Below are positions 17,245-25,973 of a stretch of DNA of 64,000 bases, in pieces (the stretch's first letter is position 1; each line of letters starts with the position of its first letter). The notes beneath the pieces are model-generated. The model did no database searches. It worked only from the letters and a program-made list of their open reading frames with translations, and had not been told where the DNA came from. The position numbers and the translations under genes were made by a program. The stretch is from Arthrobacter psychrochitiniphilus. GTDB lineage: Bacteria > Actinomycetota > Actinomycetes > Actinomycetales > Micrococcaceae. The DNA lies in contig NZ_QHLZ01000015.1 of assembly GCF_003185915.1 (NCBI RefSeq), positions 1 to 64,000 of the forward strand. Reading direction: 5' to 3'.

Positions 17245-17738
17245 AACCAGTGAAACTTGAGGTAAATGGGATTGTGCACGAAGTCTTTCTCGAGGACCGG
17301 ACTTCCCTGGCTGATGCGCTGCGTGATGACTGCGGATTGACCGGCACTCGCCTTGGCTGTGAGCACGGAGTGTGCGGGGCCTGCACGGTATTGGTCAACA
17401 ACCGCCCGGAACGAAGTTGTCTTGTGCTCGCAACACAAGCCGAGGGAGACACAATTGGCACCATTGAAGGTCTCGCTGCCTCACCCACAGTGTTAGCTCC
17501 GGTGCAACAAGCGTTTCGCCAGGCGCACGGCCTTCAATGCGGATTCTGTACTTCGGGTATGTTACTCACCGCCCAATCCCTGCTCGATCATGACCCCGAC
17601 CCCAGTCCCGCCGTCATTCGTGACTGGATGCACGGAAACCTCTGCCGGTGCACCGGATTCGATCAGATCATCGAGTCCGTGCAGCTTGCCGCGACGCTAA
17701 TAAAACAGGATCAAGCGCGAGAGGAAGAACTCTCATGA
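17241..17738 (+). CDS. Molybdenum hydroxylase small subunit, [2Fe-2S] (CoxS-like), copy 2
   Basis: 165 residues. First cluster: GCEHGVCGACTVLVNN then RSCLVLA. Second cluster: QCGFCTSGMLLTAQSLL then NLCRCTGFDQIIESVQ. All eight cluster cysteines are present. Translationally coupled to the FAD subunit before it and the large subunit after it (ATGA at 17735-17738). Confidence 0.93.
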   Translation: MKPVKLEVNGIVHEVFLEDRTSLADALRDDCGLTGTRLGCEHGVCGACTVLVNNRPERSCLVLATQAEGDTIGTIEGLAASPTVLAPVQQAFRQAHGLQCGFCTSGMLLTAQSLLDHDPDPSPAVIRDWMHGNLCRCTGFDQIIESVQLAATLIKQDQAREEELS

Positions 17739-20188
17739 ACTCAACAATCCCGAGCCCACGTGAGACAAACACGCATCACGCATTTGGTCAACCACGGGAG
17801 ACCATCGAGTCAGCGCGTCATGTGCGCGGTGGGGGAAAATTCGTCGCCGATCTCCAACTACCTGGCATGCTGCACGTAGCGTTGCTGCGTAGCCCGAAAG
17901 CTCACGCCAGAATCGTGGAGATAGACGTGAGACAGGCGCGATCTCTTCTTGGGGTGCACGCGATTCTCACCGGCGCAGACGTGCAGAAATCCACCTCGAG
18001 CATCTACACCATGGCCCAGATGCACAAACCGCCACTGGATATCCCCCTCCATGCCCTGGCCACTGACAAGGTCCGTCATGTGGGCGAGCCCGTGGTGGCT
18101 GTTGCCGCTAGAACCCGCGCCATTGCAGAAGATGCAGTCAGGCTCATAAGGGTGAAATATGAGGACCTACCACCGGTGGCGGATGCAGATGCAGCCTTAG
18201 CCTCCGGTGCGCCGCTCGTTCATGAGAATATTGCTGGCAACCTGATTATGCATCGACAGCACGACTTCGGCGACGCCGAAAGTGTATTCAAAAACGCGGA
18301 TCACGTTGTCCGGCGCAAACTTAGATGGCCCCGGCAAACGGGCGCTGCGTTGGAGACGTTCGGCTGTGTTGCACAATGGCAGCCAGGCGTTGACGAGCTC
18401 ACATTTTGGAGTAATCACCAGAGTAACGTCCTGCTATGGACGCTGGGACCGACCCTTGGATTGCCCCCGCATCGCATCAAGGGCATTGCCTGCGACATTG
18501 GAGGCGCTTTTGGCGCCAAGTTCTGGCAACCTCGAGCAATGGTGATTTGTGCACTATTCTCACGATTGACCACTAGACCGGTGCGCTATGTAGAGGGTCG
18601 GGTGGAGAACCTAGTAGGAGGCGACAACCATGGTGAGGACCGCACCTACGATGCCGAACTTGCTCTGGATAGTTCTGGCAAGATGCTGGGGCTTCGGTTC
18701 TCAGTCGTAGAAGACTATGGTTCGGCGTTCATCTTGGGTCCGATCAACAACGCTGAGCCTTTGGCACAAGCAACTGGTCCCTATGACATTGCGGCCTTCG
18801 CTTTTGATTTCACCGCTGTACTGAGCAACAAGGTGCCCCAAGCCGCCTACCGGGGGTTTGGCGGAGCGGCTCACAACTTTATGCTGGAGCGGTTGGTAGA
18901 TGCGGCCGCGGTTGAGTTGGGTCTGTCTGCTGTAGCGATCCGGGAACTGAACCTGCTGCAACCTGAACAGTTCCCGTACCGCACCGCCACGGGCAACATT
19001 TACGATTCTGGGGACTATCCAACCGCTCTCCACAGAGCCGTCAAGGAGTCGTCCTATGACCTCTGGCGCGAACGTCAGGCTAGGGCTCGCGAGGTCAAGG
19101 ATCCAACCCGTGCCATTGGCATTGGTTTGGTTTCCTGCCAAGAGCGAAGCGTCCAGAGTGGGACTGCCCTGTGGTTGATGTTCGATCAGGAACCCGGCCG
19201 CAATACCACGGCTGCGGAGTCAGCTTCCGTGCGTATCGACTCGCAGGGCTCAGTACGCGTAGCCCTACATTCACCGTCACTGGGAACGCCAACGGAGACC
19301 ATCGCAGCTACGGTGGTGGCCGAGGAACTCGGAGTGCCAGCTGACTCTGTCTCTGTCTCACGGCTTGACACCTCGATGGCAGGACCAGCCATGGGTCCCT
19401 CGGCCAGCAGGATGACGGTCATGCTCTCGGGAGCGGTGGCAGGCGCCGTCCGCGAAGTCATCGAAAAGATGCGTCCACTGGCCGCGCACCTATTGGAAGC
19501 CAACCCGGAGGATCTAATGTGGGATCCCTCACGAGCCTGTTTCACGATCGTCGGTGTCCCCGAAAGCTCTGCAACACTGGCCGCCATCGCCCACCTGGCC
19601 AACGGACATGCGCTCAGGCTTCCAGCTGGATGCCGTAGCGGCCTAGAGAGCACTTACACCTACGACCATCCAATGTCCAGCATGCCGCATGCTGATGGCT
19701 CGGACTGGGGAAATTACGCCCCGATCGTTGGTCACACTGTTCATGTTCCCGTGGTTGAAGTGGACCTACAGACCGGTGCCGTAACGTTTCTGGACTACTT
19801 TGTGATGCACGATTGCGGAACAGTGGTGAACCCTGACGCGGTACGCGGTCAGGTGGTGGGTGCCACCGTCCAAGGGATCGCCACAGCGCTGACCGAAGAG
19901 TTGGCATTTGATGAACAGGCTCGACCACAGAATACTGATTTCAGAAGCTACTTTCTACCCACCTTCTTGGACGTTCCTGCTATTCGGTTGGGCCATATGG
20001 AAACACCCTCACCGTTCACGTACCGAGGCGTCAAAGGTATCGGTGAGGGCGGAAGAATGGCTGCGCCAGCGGCAGTGGTTTCCGCCATTGAAGATGCGCT
20101 ATCTCCCTACGGTGTGCGCATCAACGAGGTGCCTGTCACTCCGGAGAAGATCCTTAAATGGTTGGGTAATGCCAGTGCTGCCCAATAA
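17735..20188 (+). CDS. Molybdenum hydroxylase large subunit (CoxL/XdhB-like), copy 2
   Basis: 817 residues from ATG 17735, which overlaps the small-subunit stop. Mo-cofactor motifs are GEPVVAVAARTRAIAEDAVRL, CDIGGAFGAKFW, AAYRGFGGAAHNFMLERLVD and the C-terminal GVKGIGEGGRMAAPAAVVSAI with the conserved catalytic Glu. There is no CO-dehydrogenase loop. Together with copy 1 it gives the island two hydroxylation steps, probably at different ring positions or on successive intermediates. Substrate unknown. Confidence 0.93.
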   Translation: MNSTIPSPRETNTHHAFGQPRETIESARHVRGGGKFVADLQLPGMLHVALLRSPKAHARIVEIDVRQARSLLGVHAILTGADVQKSTSSIYTMAQMHKPPLDIPLHALATDKVRHVGEPVVAVAARTRAIAEDAVRLIRVKYEDLPPVADADAALASGAPLVHENIAGNLIMHRQHDFGDAESVFKNADHVVRRKLRWPRQTGAALETFGCVAQWQPGVDELTFWSNHQSNVLLWTLGPTLGLPPHRIKGIACDIGGAFGAKFWQPRAMVICALFSRLTTRPVRYVEGRVENLVGGDNHGEDRTYDAELALDSSGKMLGLRFSVVEDYGSAFILGPINNAEPLAQATGPYDIAAFAFDFTAVLSNKVPQAAYRGFGGAAHNFMLERLVDAAAVELGLSAVAIRELNLLQPEQFPYRTATGNIYDSGDYPTALHRAVKESSYDLWRERQARAREVKDPTRAIGIGLVSCQERSVQSGTALWLMFDQEPGRNTTAAESASVRIDSQGSVRVALHSPSLGTPTETIAATVVAEELGVPADSVSVSRLDTSMAGPAMGPSASRMTVMLSGAVAGAVREVIEKMRPLAAHLLEANPEDLMWDPSRACFTIVGVPESSATLAAIAHLANGHALRLPAGCRSGLESTYTYDHPMSSMPHADGSDWGNYAPIVGHTVHVPVVEVDLQTGAVTFLDYFVMHDCGTVVNPDAVRGQVVGATVQGIATALTEELAFDEQARPQNTDFRSYFLPTFLDVPAIRLGHMETPSPFTYRGVKGIGEGGRMAAPAAVVSAIEDALSPYGVRINEVPVTPEKILKWLGNASAAQ

Positions 20189-20247
20189 CTTCTCCACCCA
20201 ACAACTTCGCCTGAAGAACACTTTAAATACTGAATCCAAGGAGAACA

Positions 20248-20541
20248 ATGATCCATCACAATGTCATGCTGACCCTCACCACTGACGCGACCACTGAGCA
20301 GAAAGATGCGATCGTCAGCGGTTTGGTGGGCTTGCCGGCAGTAATTGAAGGCCTTGAGGAAATTGACGTCCACTCAGATCTTGGACTTGTTGAAGGAAAT
20401 GCGTCAATTTTCTTTCGGATGTCGTTCGCTAACGAGTCTTCTTGGCGCGGGTACTCGGCCCACCCTGCGCATGTGGCCCTAGCGAGCGAGCACATTAAAC
20501 CGGTCCTGGTGAGCAAGAGCGCTTTACAGTTCGCGGGCTAA
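20248..20541 (+). CDS. Dabb-family (stress-responsive alpha/beta barrel) protein
   Basis: 97 residues. The start MIHHNVMLTLTTDATTEQKDAI and the mid-part YSAHPAHVALASEHIKPVL (His-Pro-x-His) fit the dimeric alpha/beta-barrel Dabb fold, which includes small cyclases, decarboxylases and isomerases. AAGGAGAA lies before the ATG. Last gene of the plus-strand Mo-hydroxylase operon, 59 bp after the large subunit. It probably has a catalytic or product-handling role in the same pathway, not determined. Confidence 0.82.
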   Translation: MIHHNVMLTLTTDATTEQKDAIVSGLVGLPAVIEGLEEIDVHSDLGLVEGNASIFFRMSFANESSWRGYSAHPAHVALASEHIKPVLVSKSALQFAG

Positions 20542-21004
20542 TCAAGATCGAGCACGCAGGAGAAGGGCCCGGACAGTTTGTTTCCATCGTTTCGAGTTGA
20601 GCTCAACAAGATCGTGGAGTATGCGCCCAAAAAAACGCCGTGCAGAGCAGGTACGCAAGGGAACGCAACGGTGTATTCGCGGCTCCTGTCCCTAGGCTGT
20701 TCGAGAGTGGGTTCAGGATCGAGACTAAGCCATGTGAGACCTGTTTGGCAGAAATCGTCGAGGCGCTAGCATCACCATACTGGGCCAACGGGACAGGAGG
20801 ATAGCGAAGATCTCTTCAATATATCCACCGCCAGAACCCCTGGCCCAATGGCTTACAAGTACGCACCTTTAACGAATCGATCGTGGATTTCTACTGTAAA
20901 GTAGCGCTCTATTTCCTAGTTCATGTCCCCTGGAATCGAACTGGCTTACACTCTCACCGCGTTAGTACACCCCTCGGCCTAGTGAAAGCAGCACTCCGCT
21001 AGTA
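20542..21004. other. Intergenic region without recognisable gene
   Basis: About 460 bp between the catabolic island and the decayed ars region. Frames on both strands are short and show no family features. No transposase remnant or attachment site could be identified. Confidence 0.4.
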
Positions 21005-21044
21005 AGTCATGCCCGCGTGGTCCTCGGACCAAGCGGGCATGACT
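21005..21044. terminator. Long nested inverted repeat, possible terminator
   Basis: Outer arms AGTCATGCCCGC and GCGGGCATGACT pair perfectly over 12 bp. Inside them GGTCC and GGACC pair around a 2-nt loop. TTTG follows on the plus strand. It lies far from any intact gene end, so it may serve the broken genes to its right or be a remnant. Confidence 0.4.
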
Positions 21045-21075
21045 TTGTATGATAGGTGACCAAGCTTGCAACTGC

Positions 21076-21530
21076 TCAAGGAGCACAGCCTACTCCCGGT
21101 CGGGCGGCATTTTTGGGCCAACTGATGGCTGAGGCAATGGAGAGAACAAGCAGACCAGCGGATGATGCCAGCCAGGTAAAGATTCCACCGATGTCTCCGG
21201 CAGCCCCATCTGGAGATCCGAAGGGCAGGAGCACTCCTCTAACCAAAGCCGAGATTAACCCAAAGACTCTGAGACCAATAGCTAAGAACCTGTGAACGCC
21301 CGTGCGCGCTGCGGAGCCGGCGTGGCGGTTCAGCAAGCCTTACTCCAAAGGCACGGCAAGAGCCAGAACCAATGCGAGCGAGTGACCCAGCACGCAAAAC
21401 GCGTCATTGCGCGGATTGAGCAAACTGCAGACAGCTGCCAAGACGGCCGTACGGCCAGTACGGCCAGTAATGATGGAATTGCACGTGCGTGTTGTGAAGT
21501 ACTGCTCAAAGTCGGTTGACTACTCATCAC
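21076..21530 (-). pseudogene. Probable broken small membrane-protein gene
   Basis: Two minus-strand frames contain hydrophobic stretches: FLAIGLRVFGLISALV and FTWLASSAGLLVLSIASAI in one (21076-21336), and a start MSSQPTLSSTS in the other (21330-21524). The first frame also continues upstream through NPRNDAFCVLGHSLALVLALAVPLE to an in-frame stop. The pattern suggests one multi-pass membrane protein broken by a frameshift near the short repeat at about 21446-21468 and by a stop near 21340. It could equally be chance hydrophobic frames; family not recognised. Confidence 0.3.
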
Positions 21531-22687
21531 GTTGTCCGAGTCTTTACGGAAACCATTCCTTGGTGGGTAGCGGCAATTGAATCACATATGGTGCGTCTAG
21601 ATCCGGCGCAGGAATCGGCCTCCGGCTCTGGTGTGCAGCCGCTCGGTGCCGGCGCATCGCAGGTGTTTCCCAGATCAGTGGAGCAGACACCGGTTTCGGG
21701 CAGCTGTAATTCAACGCTGCTGCTGGCGGCTTCACGGTCCCCGGACAAGGCTGCTGAGACGGAGCGGACCTGCTCGTATCCGGTAGCCATGAGGAAAGTA
21801 GGTGCCCGCCCGTAGCTCTTCATACCCACAATGTAGAAATCGGTTTCCGGGTGCGCCAAGACGCGTTCGCCATGCGCTGTGACCGTGCCGCAACTATGGA
21901 ATTCGGGGTCAATGAGAGGCCCCAGGGCGCGGGGGCTTCCACAATCTGATCAAGGTCCAGGCGGAGCTCGGAAAGCACGGCCAGGTTGGGGCGGAACCCC
22001 GTGGCAGGAACCAGCAGGTCAACCTTGAGGCTGCGGCCATCGGTGAGGTTAACTCTCAACCTCTCCCCCGTCTCCATGGAGGCTACGGAGGCATTTTCCA
22101 CGATGGTGATGTCACCGTTGTCAACAAAGACGCGCAGAGACGTGCCCAGTTGCCCGCGGGCTGGCAACTGGGCTACCGCTCCGCAGCCGGCCGAGGTTGA
22201 TCAGCGTGTTCGCCGCCGAATGCCCCGCCCCCAATACCAGGATGGTTTTTCCTGAGAACTGGTCTCGGTCCACGCTCAGTGGATCCGGCAACGGTGAGGT
22301 GATGAATCCTGCATCCTTGGCTTCGGTTTCCGTGCGGATCAGAAAGAGCGAATCCTCCCGGCCTTGGGTGCGTGTTTTGTCCACGCCCTTGCCATCCTCA
22401 CTGACACGGGTGATGTGAATGACGCGGTGGCCGTAGCTGATCACGGGAGCCAGTACCGGGTGGTTGGCCAGAGGCTGGAGGTATTCAGGGACCAGTTCCG
22501 CACCGGTGGGCAGACGGGTTTCCCTCGGTGTTTCCCAGCCACCTGCATAGTTCCCGGCAGAAGTTTCCAGCAGCCTGCGTGCCACGGCATCGATGTTATA
22601 CCGCCATGTAGAGAAAAGCTTGATATGCCCCCACTCCCGGATGGCAGCACCTGCTCCGATGATGACTACGGGGTATATCTGCTTCAT
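21527..22687 (-). pseudogene. Broken FAD/NAD(P)-dependent oxidoreductase of the ars cluster
   Basis: The protein is spread over three frames. 22121-22687 carries VVIIGAG running directly into AAIREWGHIKLFSTWRYNIDAVARRLL, missing about 28 residues of the first Rossmann helix and strand, and later TILVLGAGHSAANTLINLGRL. After a frameshift and deletion near 22160, the second frame runs from LPARGQLGTSLRVFVDNG to VPATGFRPNLAVLSELRLDLDQIVEAP (21920-22160). After another frameshift, ETDFYIVGMKSYGRAPTFLMATGYEQVRSV follows (to 21527). Such flavoproteins often accompany arsenate reductase and Acr3. Loss of the FAD-binding glycine region makes function very unlikely. Confidence 0.8.
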
Positions 22688-22716
22688 TCTCGTCTCCTCC
22701 TGGGGCGGCAGGGGTG

Positions 22717-23133
22717 CTATTTGGTGGCGGGCAGAGGCTCTGAAATGAGGGTTTCGATGCGCGCATGGATGTCATCCCTGATAGAGCGCACAGCATCCAC
22801 GCCTTGTCCCGCGGGGTCCTCGAGCTCCCAGTCTTCGTAGCGTTTACCCGGGAAGATGGGGCAGGTGTCCCCGCATCCCATGGTGATGACGACGTCGGAT
22901 TCCCTGGCAGCCTCAGTGGTCAGGATTTTGGGAGTTTCGGCGGATATGTCAATGCCTACCTCTTTCATCGCCGCCACTGCGGCGGGGTTAACCATGTCAG
23001 CCGGGGCTGAACCCGCGGAGCGGACCTCAATTTGCCCGCCCGAGAGGTGATGCAGGAAGGCAGCCGCCATTTGCGAGCGTCCGGCGTTGTGAATGCAGAC
23101 AAACAGGACGGACGGCTTGGGTGAAGTATTCAT
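22717..23133 (-). CDS. arsC: Arsenate reductase, low-molecular-weight phosphatase fold
   Basis: 138 residues from ATG 23133; a longer frame to 23235 reads through acr3 remains. P-loop VCIHNAGRSQMAAAFLHHL at about residues 12-30 (Cx5R-type, C13) and the later TMGCGDTCPIFPGKRYEDWELEDPAGQ with the additional redox Cys pair. It reduces As(V) to As(III), which would then be exported by Acr3. The efflux gene directly upstream is destroyed, so the enzyme is orphaned unless another exporter exists in the genome. Confidence 0.92.
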   Translation of the reverse strand: MNTSPKPSVLFVCIHNAGRSQMAAAFLHHLSGGQIEVRSAGSAPADMVNPAAVAAMKEVGIDISAETPKILTTEAARESDVVITMGCGDTCPIFPGKRYEDWELEDPAGQGVDAVRSIRDDIHARIETLISEPLPATK

Positions 23134-23144
23134 GCGCTGACCTT

Positions 23145-23332
23145 CTATGGGGTGACGGTGGTGAAGTACTTGCGAGACCAGAGGGCAACTTAGGCCAGCA
23201 TCACCATAAAAGACGGAGCCAAACCCACACCGCAAAGTAGCGGTCCACGGGAGAACGCTTGGCGCTGAGCGGCCCCGTCTGTACAGGTGCGGCGGCAGGC
23301 GTCACGGCACGGTCTGCAGAAAAATCAGACAT
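23145..23332 (-). pseudogene. Remnant of arsenite efflux gene acr3 (internal deletion)
   Basis: From ATG 23332 a 5' end reads MSDFSADRAVTPAAAPVQ and then LSAKRSPVDRYFAVWVWL, as at the N-terminus of Acr3-type arsenite transporters. It then breaks. In another frame the 3' part reads GLAPSFMVMLA-stop-VALWSRKYFTTVTP, which resembles an Acr3 C-terminus with Tyr changed to a stop. Roughly 300 codons of membrane core are missing. Position between arsR and arsC supports the identification; the family call on such short pieces is moderate. Confidence 0.6.
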
Positions 23333-23400
23333 CGATGAACATCAATATCTCGAATATGGTGACGTACATCGATGATTGTCAATCTCCCAAGATGTCCCGA
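23331..23400. promoter_or_regulatory. Probable ars promoter/operator region
   Basis: Between the divergent arsR and acr3 remnant. Contains two ATCGATG-type palindromic blocks (23331-23337 and 23367-23373) and an ATCAATAT...ATATGGTGA stretch between them, a plausible ArsR operator. Not resolved further. Confidence 0.35.
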
Positions 23401-23431
23401 GCTTCAATGCTGAGAAAGCCAGGCACACCAC

Positions 23432-23833
23432 GTGAGCTCACCTGTTGTCCCGGTACAAGTTCTCCCGGTACTAGACAAGGTACAGGCGCCGGCTTCTGCC
23501 GCGGAATCGCAAGCTGTGTGCTGCACCCCTTCCCTCGGAAAAGAATTGTTGCGCGTCTCCGACGCCGAATCCCTCGCCACGCGCTTCAAAGCCGTGGCCG
23601 ATCCCAACCGGCTGCGCATCCTCTCTATTATTTCTTCATCCCCGGATGCGGAAACCTGCGTGTGTGACCTTTCCGAACCGCTGGGGCTGGGCCAGCCCAC
23701 TGTCTCGCACCACCTGAAGATCCTGGTGGACGCAGGCCTGCTCAATCGCGAAAAGCGTGGCGTCTGGGCCTACTACTCACTCGTTCCCGGACCGCTGGAC
23801 AGCCTAGCGGCCACGCTCGTGTGTTCTTCATAG
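23432..23833 (+). CDS. arsR: ArsR/SmtB-family metalloregulator
   Basis: 133 residues, GTG start. Winged helix: LATRFKAVADPNRLRILSII, then ETCVCDLSEPLGLGQPTVSHHLKILVDAGLL, ending in a beta wing (KRGVWAYYSLV). The CVC of the alpha3 helix and the N-terminal CC (about residue 30) provide thiols for As(III) or Sb(III), after which repression is released. Divergent from the acr3/arsC side. Intact, although two of its presumed targets are broken. Confidence 0.92.
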   Translation: MSSPVVPVQVLPVLDKVQAPASAAESQAVCCTPSLGKELLRVSDAESLATRFKAVADPNRLRILSIISSSPDAETCVCDLSEPLGLGQPTVSHHLKILVDAGLLNREKRGVWAYYSLVPGPLDSLAATLVCSS

Positions 23834-23961
23834 GTTCGTGCGCCCTAGGACATTCCAGATCCTGCCCAGCAGTCTGTAGAAGTAAGCTGCGCAAAAATTT
23901 TCACGCCCTCCTAGGCTCGTGCTAGTACGTCTCTTGGCCCACTACATGGCAAAGTAGAACC

Positions 23962-25038
23962 ATGGCCTCAGCTTCAGACCAATCAGCGCAACAAACTTCC
24001 TCCGAACAAGAGCAGGATCAGGACACTACCCCCGCAGCGCCAGCGGTGCTCGGGCTGGTGATGCAGACGGCGGATGTTCTCCACGGACTACGAACACGGG
24101 TGGCCCGCGCCACTGGTTTCACTCCCACCATCGTCGCCTACCCCGGCTACGGCACTACAACGTGGGTGCGTGTTCTAGCGCGCGTGGTCCTAAAATCTAA
24201 GCCCCCTGCAACCAACGGCAAGCTCCGGGGTTGGCGGGCGTTCACCAGCGTGCACGTCCGCAACAGCCAAGTAGAGGTGGAGATCGACGGCGCTATCCAC
24301 ACTGTGCACGCCGATTCCGGCGGGCTTGTGGACGTAGTAGTAGAAGCTTCCTTGGATCCTGGATGGCACACCATCATCCTGCGCAGCAAAGAGGCGCCCC
24401 CTGCGGAGGCGCACATCCTCATTGTTGCTCCGGAGACTACCTTCGGGATCGTCTCCGACATTGATGACACCGTCATGGTCACGGCACTGCCCAGGCCCTT
24501 CCTCGCATTGTGGAACACCCTTGTTCTGAGCGAAAAGGCGCGCACACCCACTCCGGGCATGGCCGTTCTGCTGGATAGGCTCATAGATAAACACCCCTGC
24601 GCTCCTGTCCTGTATCTCTCGACCGGACCGTGGAACGTAGCCCCGGCGCTGGTGCGATTCCTGGAGCGGAACCTCTATCCAAAAGGCGTGCTGCTGCTCA
24701 CCGATTGGGGGCCCACCCGTCAACGCTGGTTCCGCAGCGGACAAGAACACAAAAACAATAATTTGAAACGGTTGGCCAAGGAATTCCCCAACATCCAGTG
24801 GTTGCTAGTGGGCGACGACGGTCAACATGACCCGGAAATCTATGCTGACTTTGCACGTTCTCACGCCGCACAGACAGCCGCGGTTGCCATCCGAGAGCTC
24901 TCCCCAGGGGAAGCATTATTAGCTGGAGGCCGTGCCCACGAGCCCAGATCAGAGTTCCTCCGCGGCGAGGCTGCATGGGTATCTGCTCCTGACGGGGCCG
25001 GACTCGCCCAACAGTTGCAGGACCTTGGTTTTCTCTGA
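23962..25038 (+). CDS. App1-family phosphatidate phosphatase (DUF2183)
   Basis: 358 residues. HAD-type motif SDIDDTVMVT (DxDxT) at about residue 168, LYLSTGPWNVAPALVRFL at about 215, and GDDGQHDPEIYADFA at about 285, as in the conserved catalytic domain of yeast App1. Members dephosphorylate phosphatidic acid to diacylglycerol. The N-terminal 20 residues are Gln/Glu-rich and probably disordered; no signal peptide is seen. It is the first of three lipid-phosphate genes on the same strand. Confidence 0.9.
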   Translation: MASASDQSAQQTSSEQEQDQDTTPAAPAVLGLVMQTADVLHGLRTRVARATGFTPTIVAYPGYGTTTWVRVLARVVLKSKPPATNGKLRGWRAFTSVHVRNSQVEVEIDGAIHTVHADSGGLVDVVVEASLDPGWHTIILRSKEAPPAEAHILIVAPETTFGIVSDIDDTVMVTALPRPFLALWNTLVLSEKARTPTPGMAVLLDRLIDKHPCAPVLYLSTGPWNVAPALVRFLERNLYPKGVLLLTDWGPTRQRWFRSGQEHKNNNLKRLAKEFPNIQWLLVGDDGQHDPEIYADFARSHAAQTAAVAIRELSPGEALLAGGRAHEPRSEFLRGEAAWVSAPDGAGLAQQLQDLGFL

Positions 25039-25091
25039 TGCCGCACATAATGCACTTTTTTCGGTGCAACCAGAAACGGGAAGGCTAAAGT

Positions 25092-25925
25092 ATGAAGAAA
25101 CCACCACACCCCGAATCCAGGGACCCGCAGTCCGGCAGTTCCGGTGAACTGGATAGCGACCGTTTTGTTGGGCAGACTGACCTCACCAGTTGGCGGGCAC
25201 CCCTGGGACGCTGGCTCGTCGGTGTTGTGCGGTGGCTCAGCGCCCGGCTAGGCCCACACGCCTCGCTGATTCTCACGCTCACCGCCGGCGCAGTAATTGC
25301 GGCAGCTTTGACTTACGTTTCCGCAGAAGTTTACGAGGCTGTCGCTGAGGCAGATGGAGTTGCAGCACTGGATCATCCGTTGCTGGAGGCCGCCAAGAGC
25401 GTACGCTCGCCCTGGATGGATGCGATCGCGACGGGTTACACCGACATCGCCGGAACCATCGGTATGCCCATCGTGGCTGCCACCATCATGGTTGTATTAG
25501 CGCTCAAACGCCGCTCGTGGACTCCGGTGATTCTTCTTCTCACCGCAGCCGCGGGATCGCTGCTGATGACCATTGTTGGCAAGCATCTTTTTGGTAGGGC
25601 ACGCCCGCCACTGGCTGACGCCATCCCGCCCTACGAATACTCGCCATCGTTCCCGAGCGGACACACGTTGAATGCAACTGTGATCGCCGGTGTTGTGGCC
25701 TACCTGATCATCCTGCGTTTAGAAAGCCGTCGGGGCCGAATCGTTGCAGTACTTGCCGCTGGAGCCTTTGCTTTCACAGTGGGATTAAGCCGCATCTATC
25801 TGGGGCACCACTGGTTCACGGATGTTCTCGTGGCTTGGACTCTCGGTACCGTGTGGCTGGTCATGGTCATCACGGCACATCGCCTGTTCCTGACCGTCAA
25901 GCGGACACCTCCGAGCTCCAGCTAG
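25092..25925 (+). CDS. PAP2-superfamily membrane phosphatase
   Basis: 277 residues with several transmembrane segments. The three PAP2 motifs are intact: KHLFGRARPP, SFPSGHTLN and SRIYLGHHWFTDVL (residues about 156-250). It dephosphorylates lipid phosphates such as phosphatidate, phosphatidylglycerol phosphate or undecaprenyl pyrophosphate. The N-terminus is charged and cytoplasmic. AAGG lies before ATG 25092. It sits between the App1-type phosphatase and a diacylglycerol kinase. Confidence 0.92.
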   Translation: MKKPPHPESRDPQSGSSGELDSDRFVGQTDLTSWRAPLGRWLVGVVRWLSARLGPHASLILTLTAGAVIAAALTYVSAEVYEAVAEADGVAALDHPLLEAAKSVRSPWMDAIATGYTDIAGTIGMPIVAATIMVVLALKRRSWTPVILLLTAAAGSLLMTIVGKHLFGRARPPLADAIPPYEYSPSFPSGHTLNATVIAGVVAYLIILRLESRRGRIVAVLAAGAFAFTVGLSRIYLGHHWFTDVLVAWTLGTVWLVMVITAHRLFLTVKRTPPSSS

Positions 25926-25973
25926 GCTAATAATTAAGTTCACCGCTCGATTCCCCGAAAACATGAGGCCCCG

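Noticed and set aside
12188..20188. True aerobic CO dehydrogenase (cox) operons
   Set aside because: The large subunits lack the AYRCSFR active-site loop and the neighbours are heterocycle/CoA catabolic genes.
20905..20970. tRNA/tmRNA-like T arm (CAGTTCGATTCC on the minus strand)
   Set aside because: Flanking bases do not form a T stem or acceptor stem; no cloverleaf.
21056..21295. 79-codon plus-strand frame
   Set aside because: No ribosome site, no family features, and the opposite strand has more coherent hydrophobic coding.
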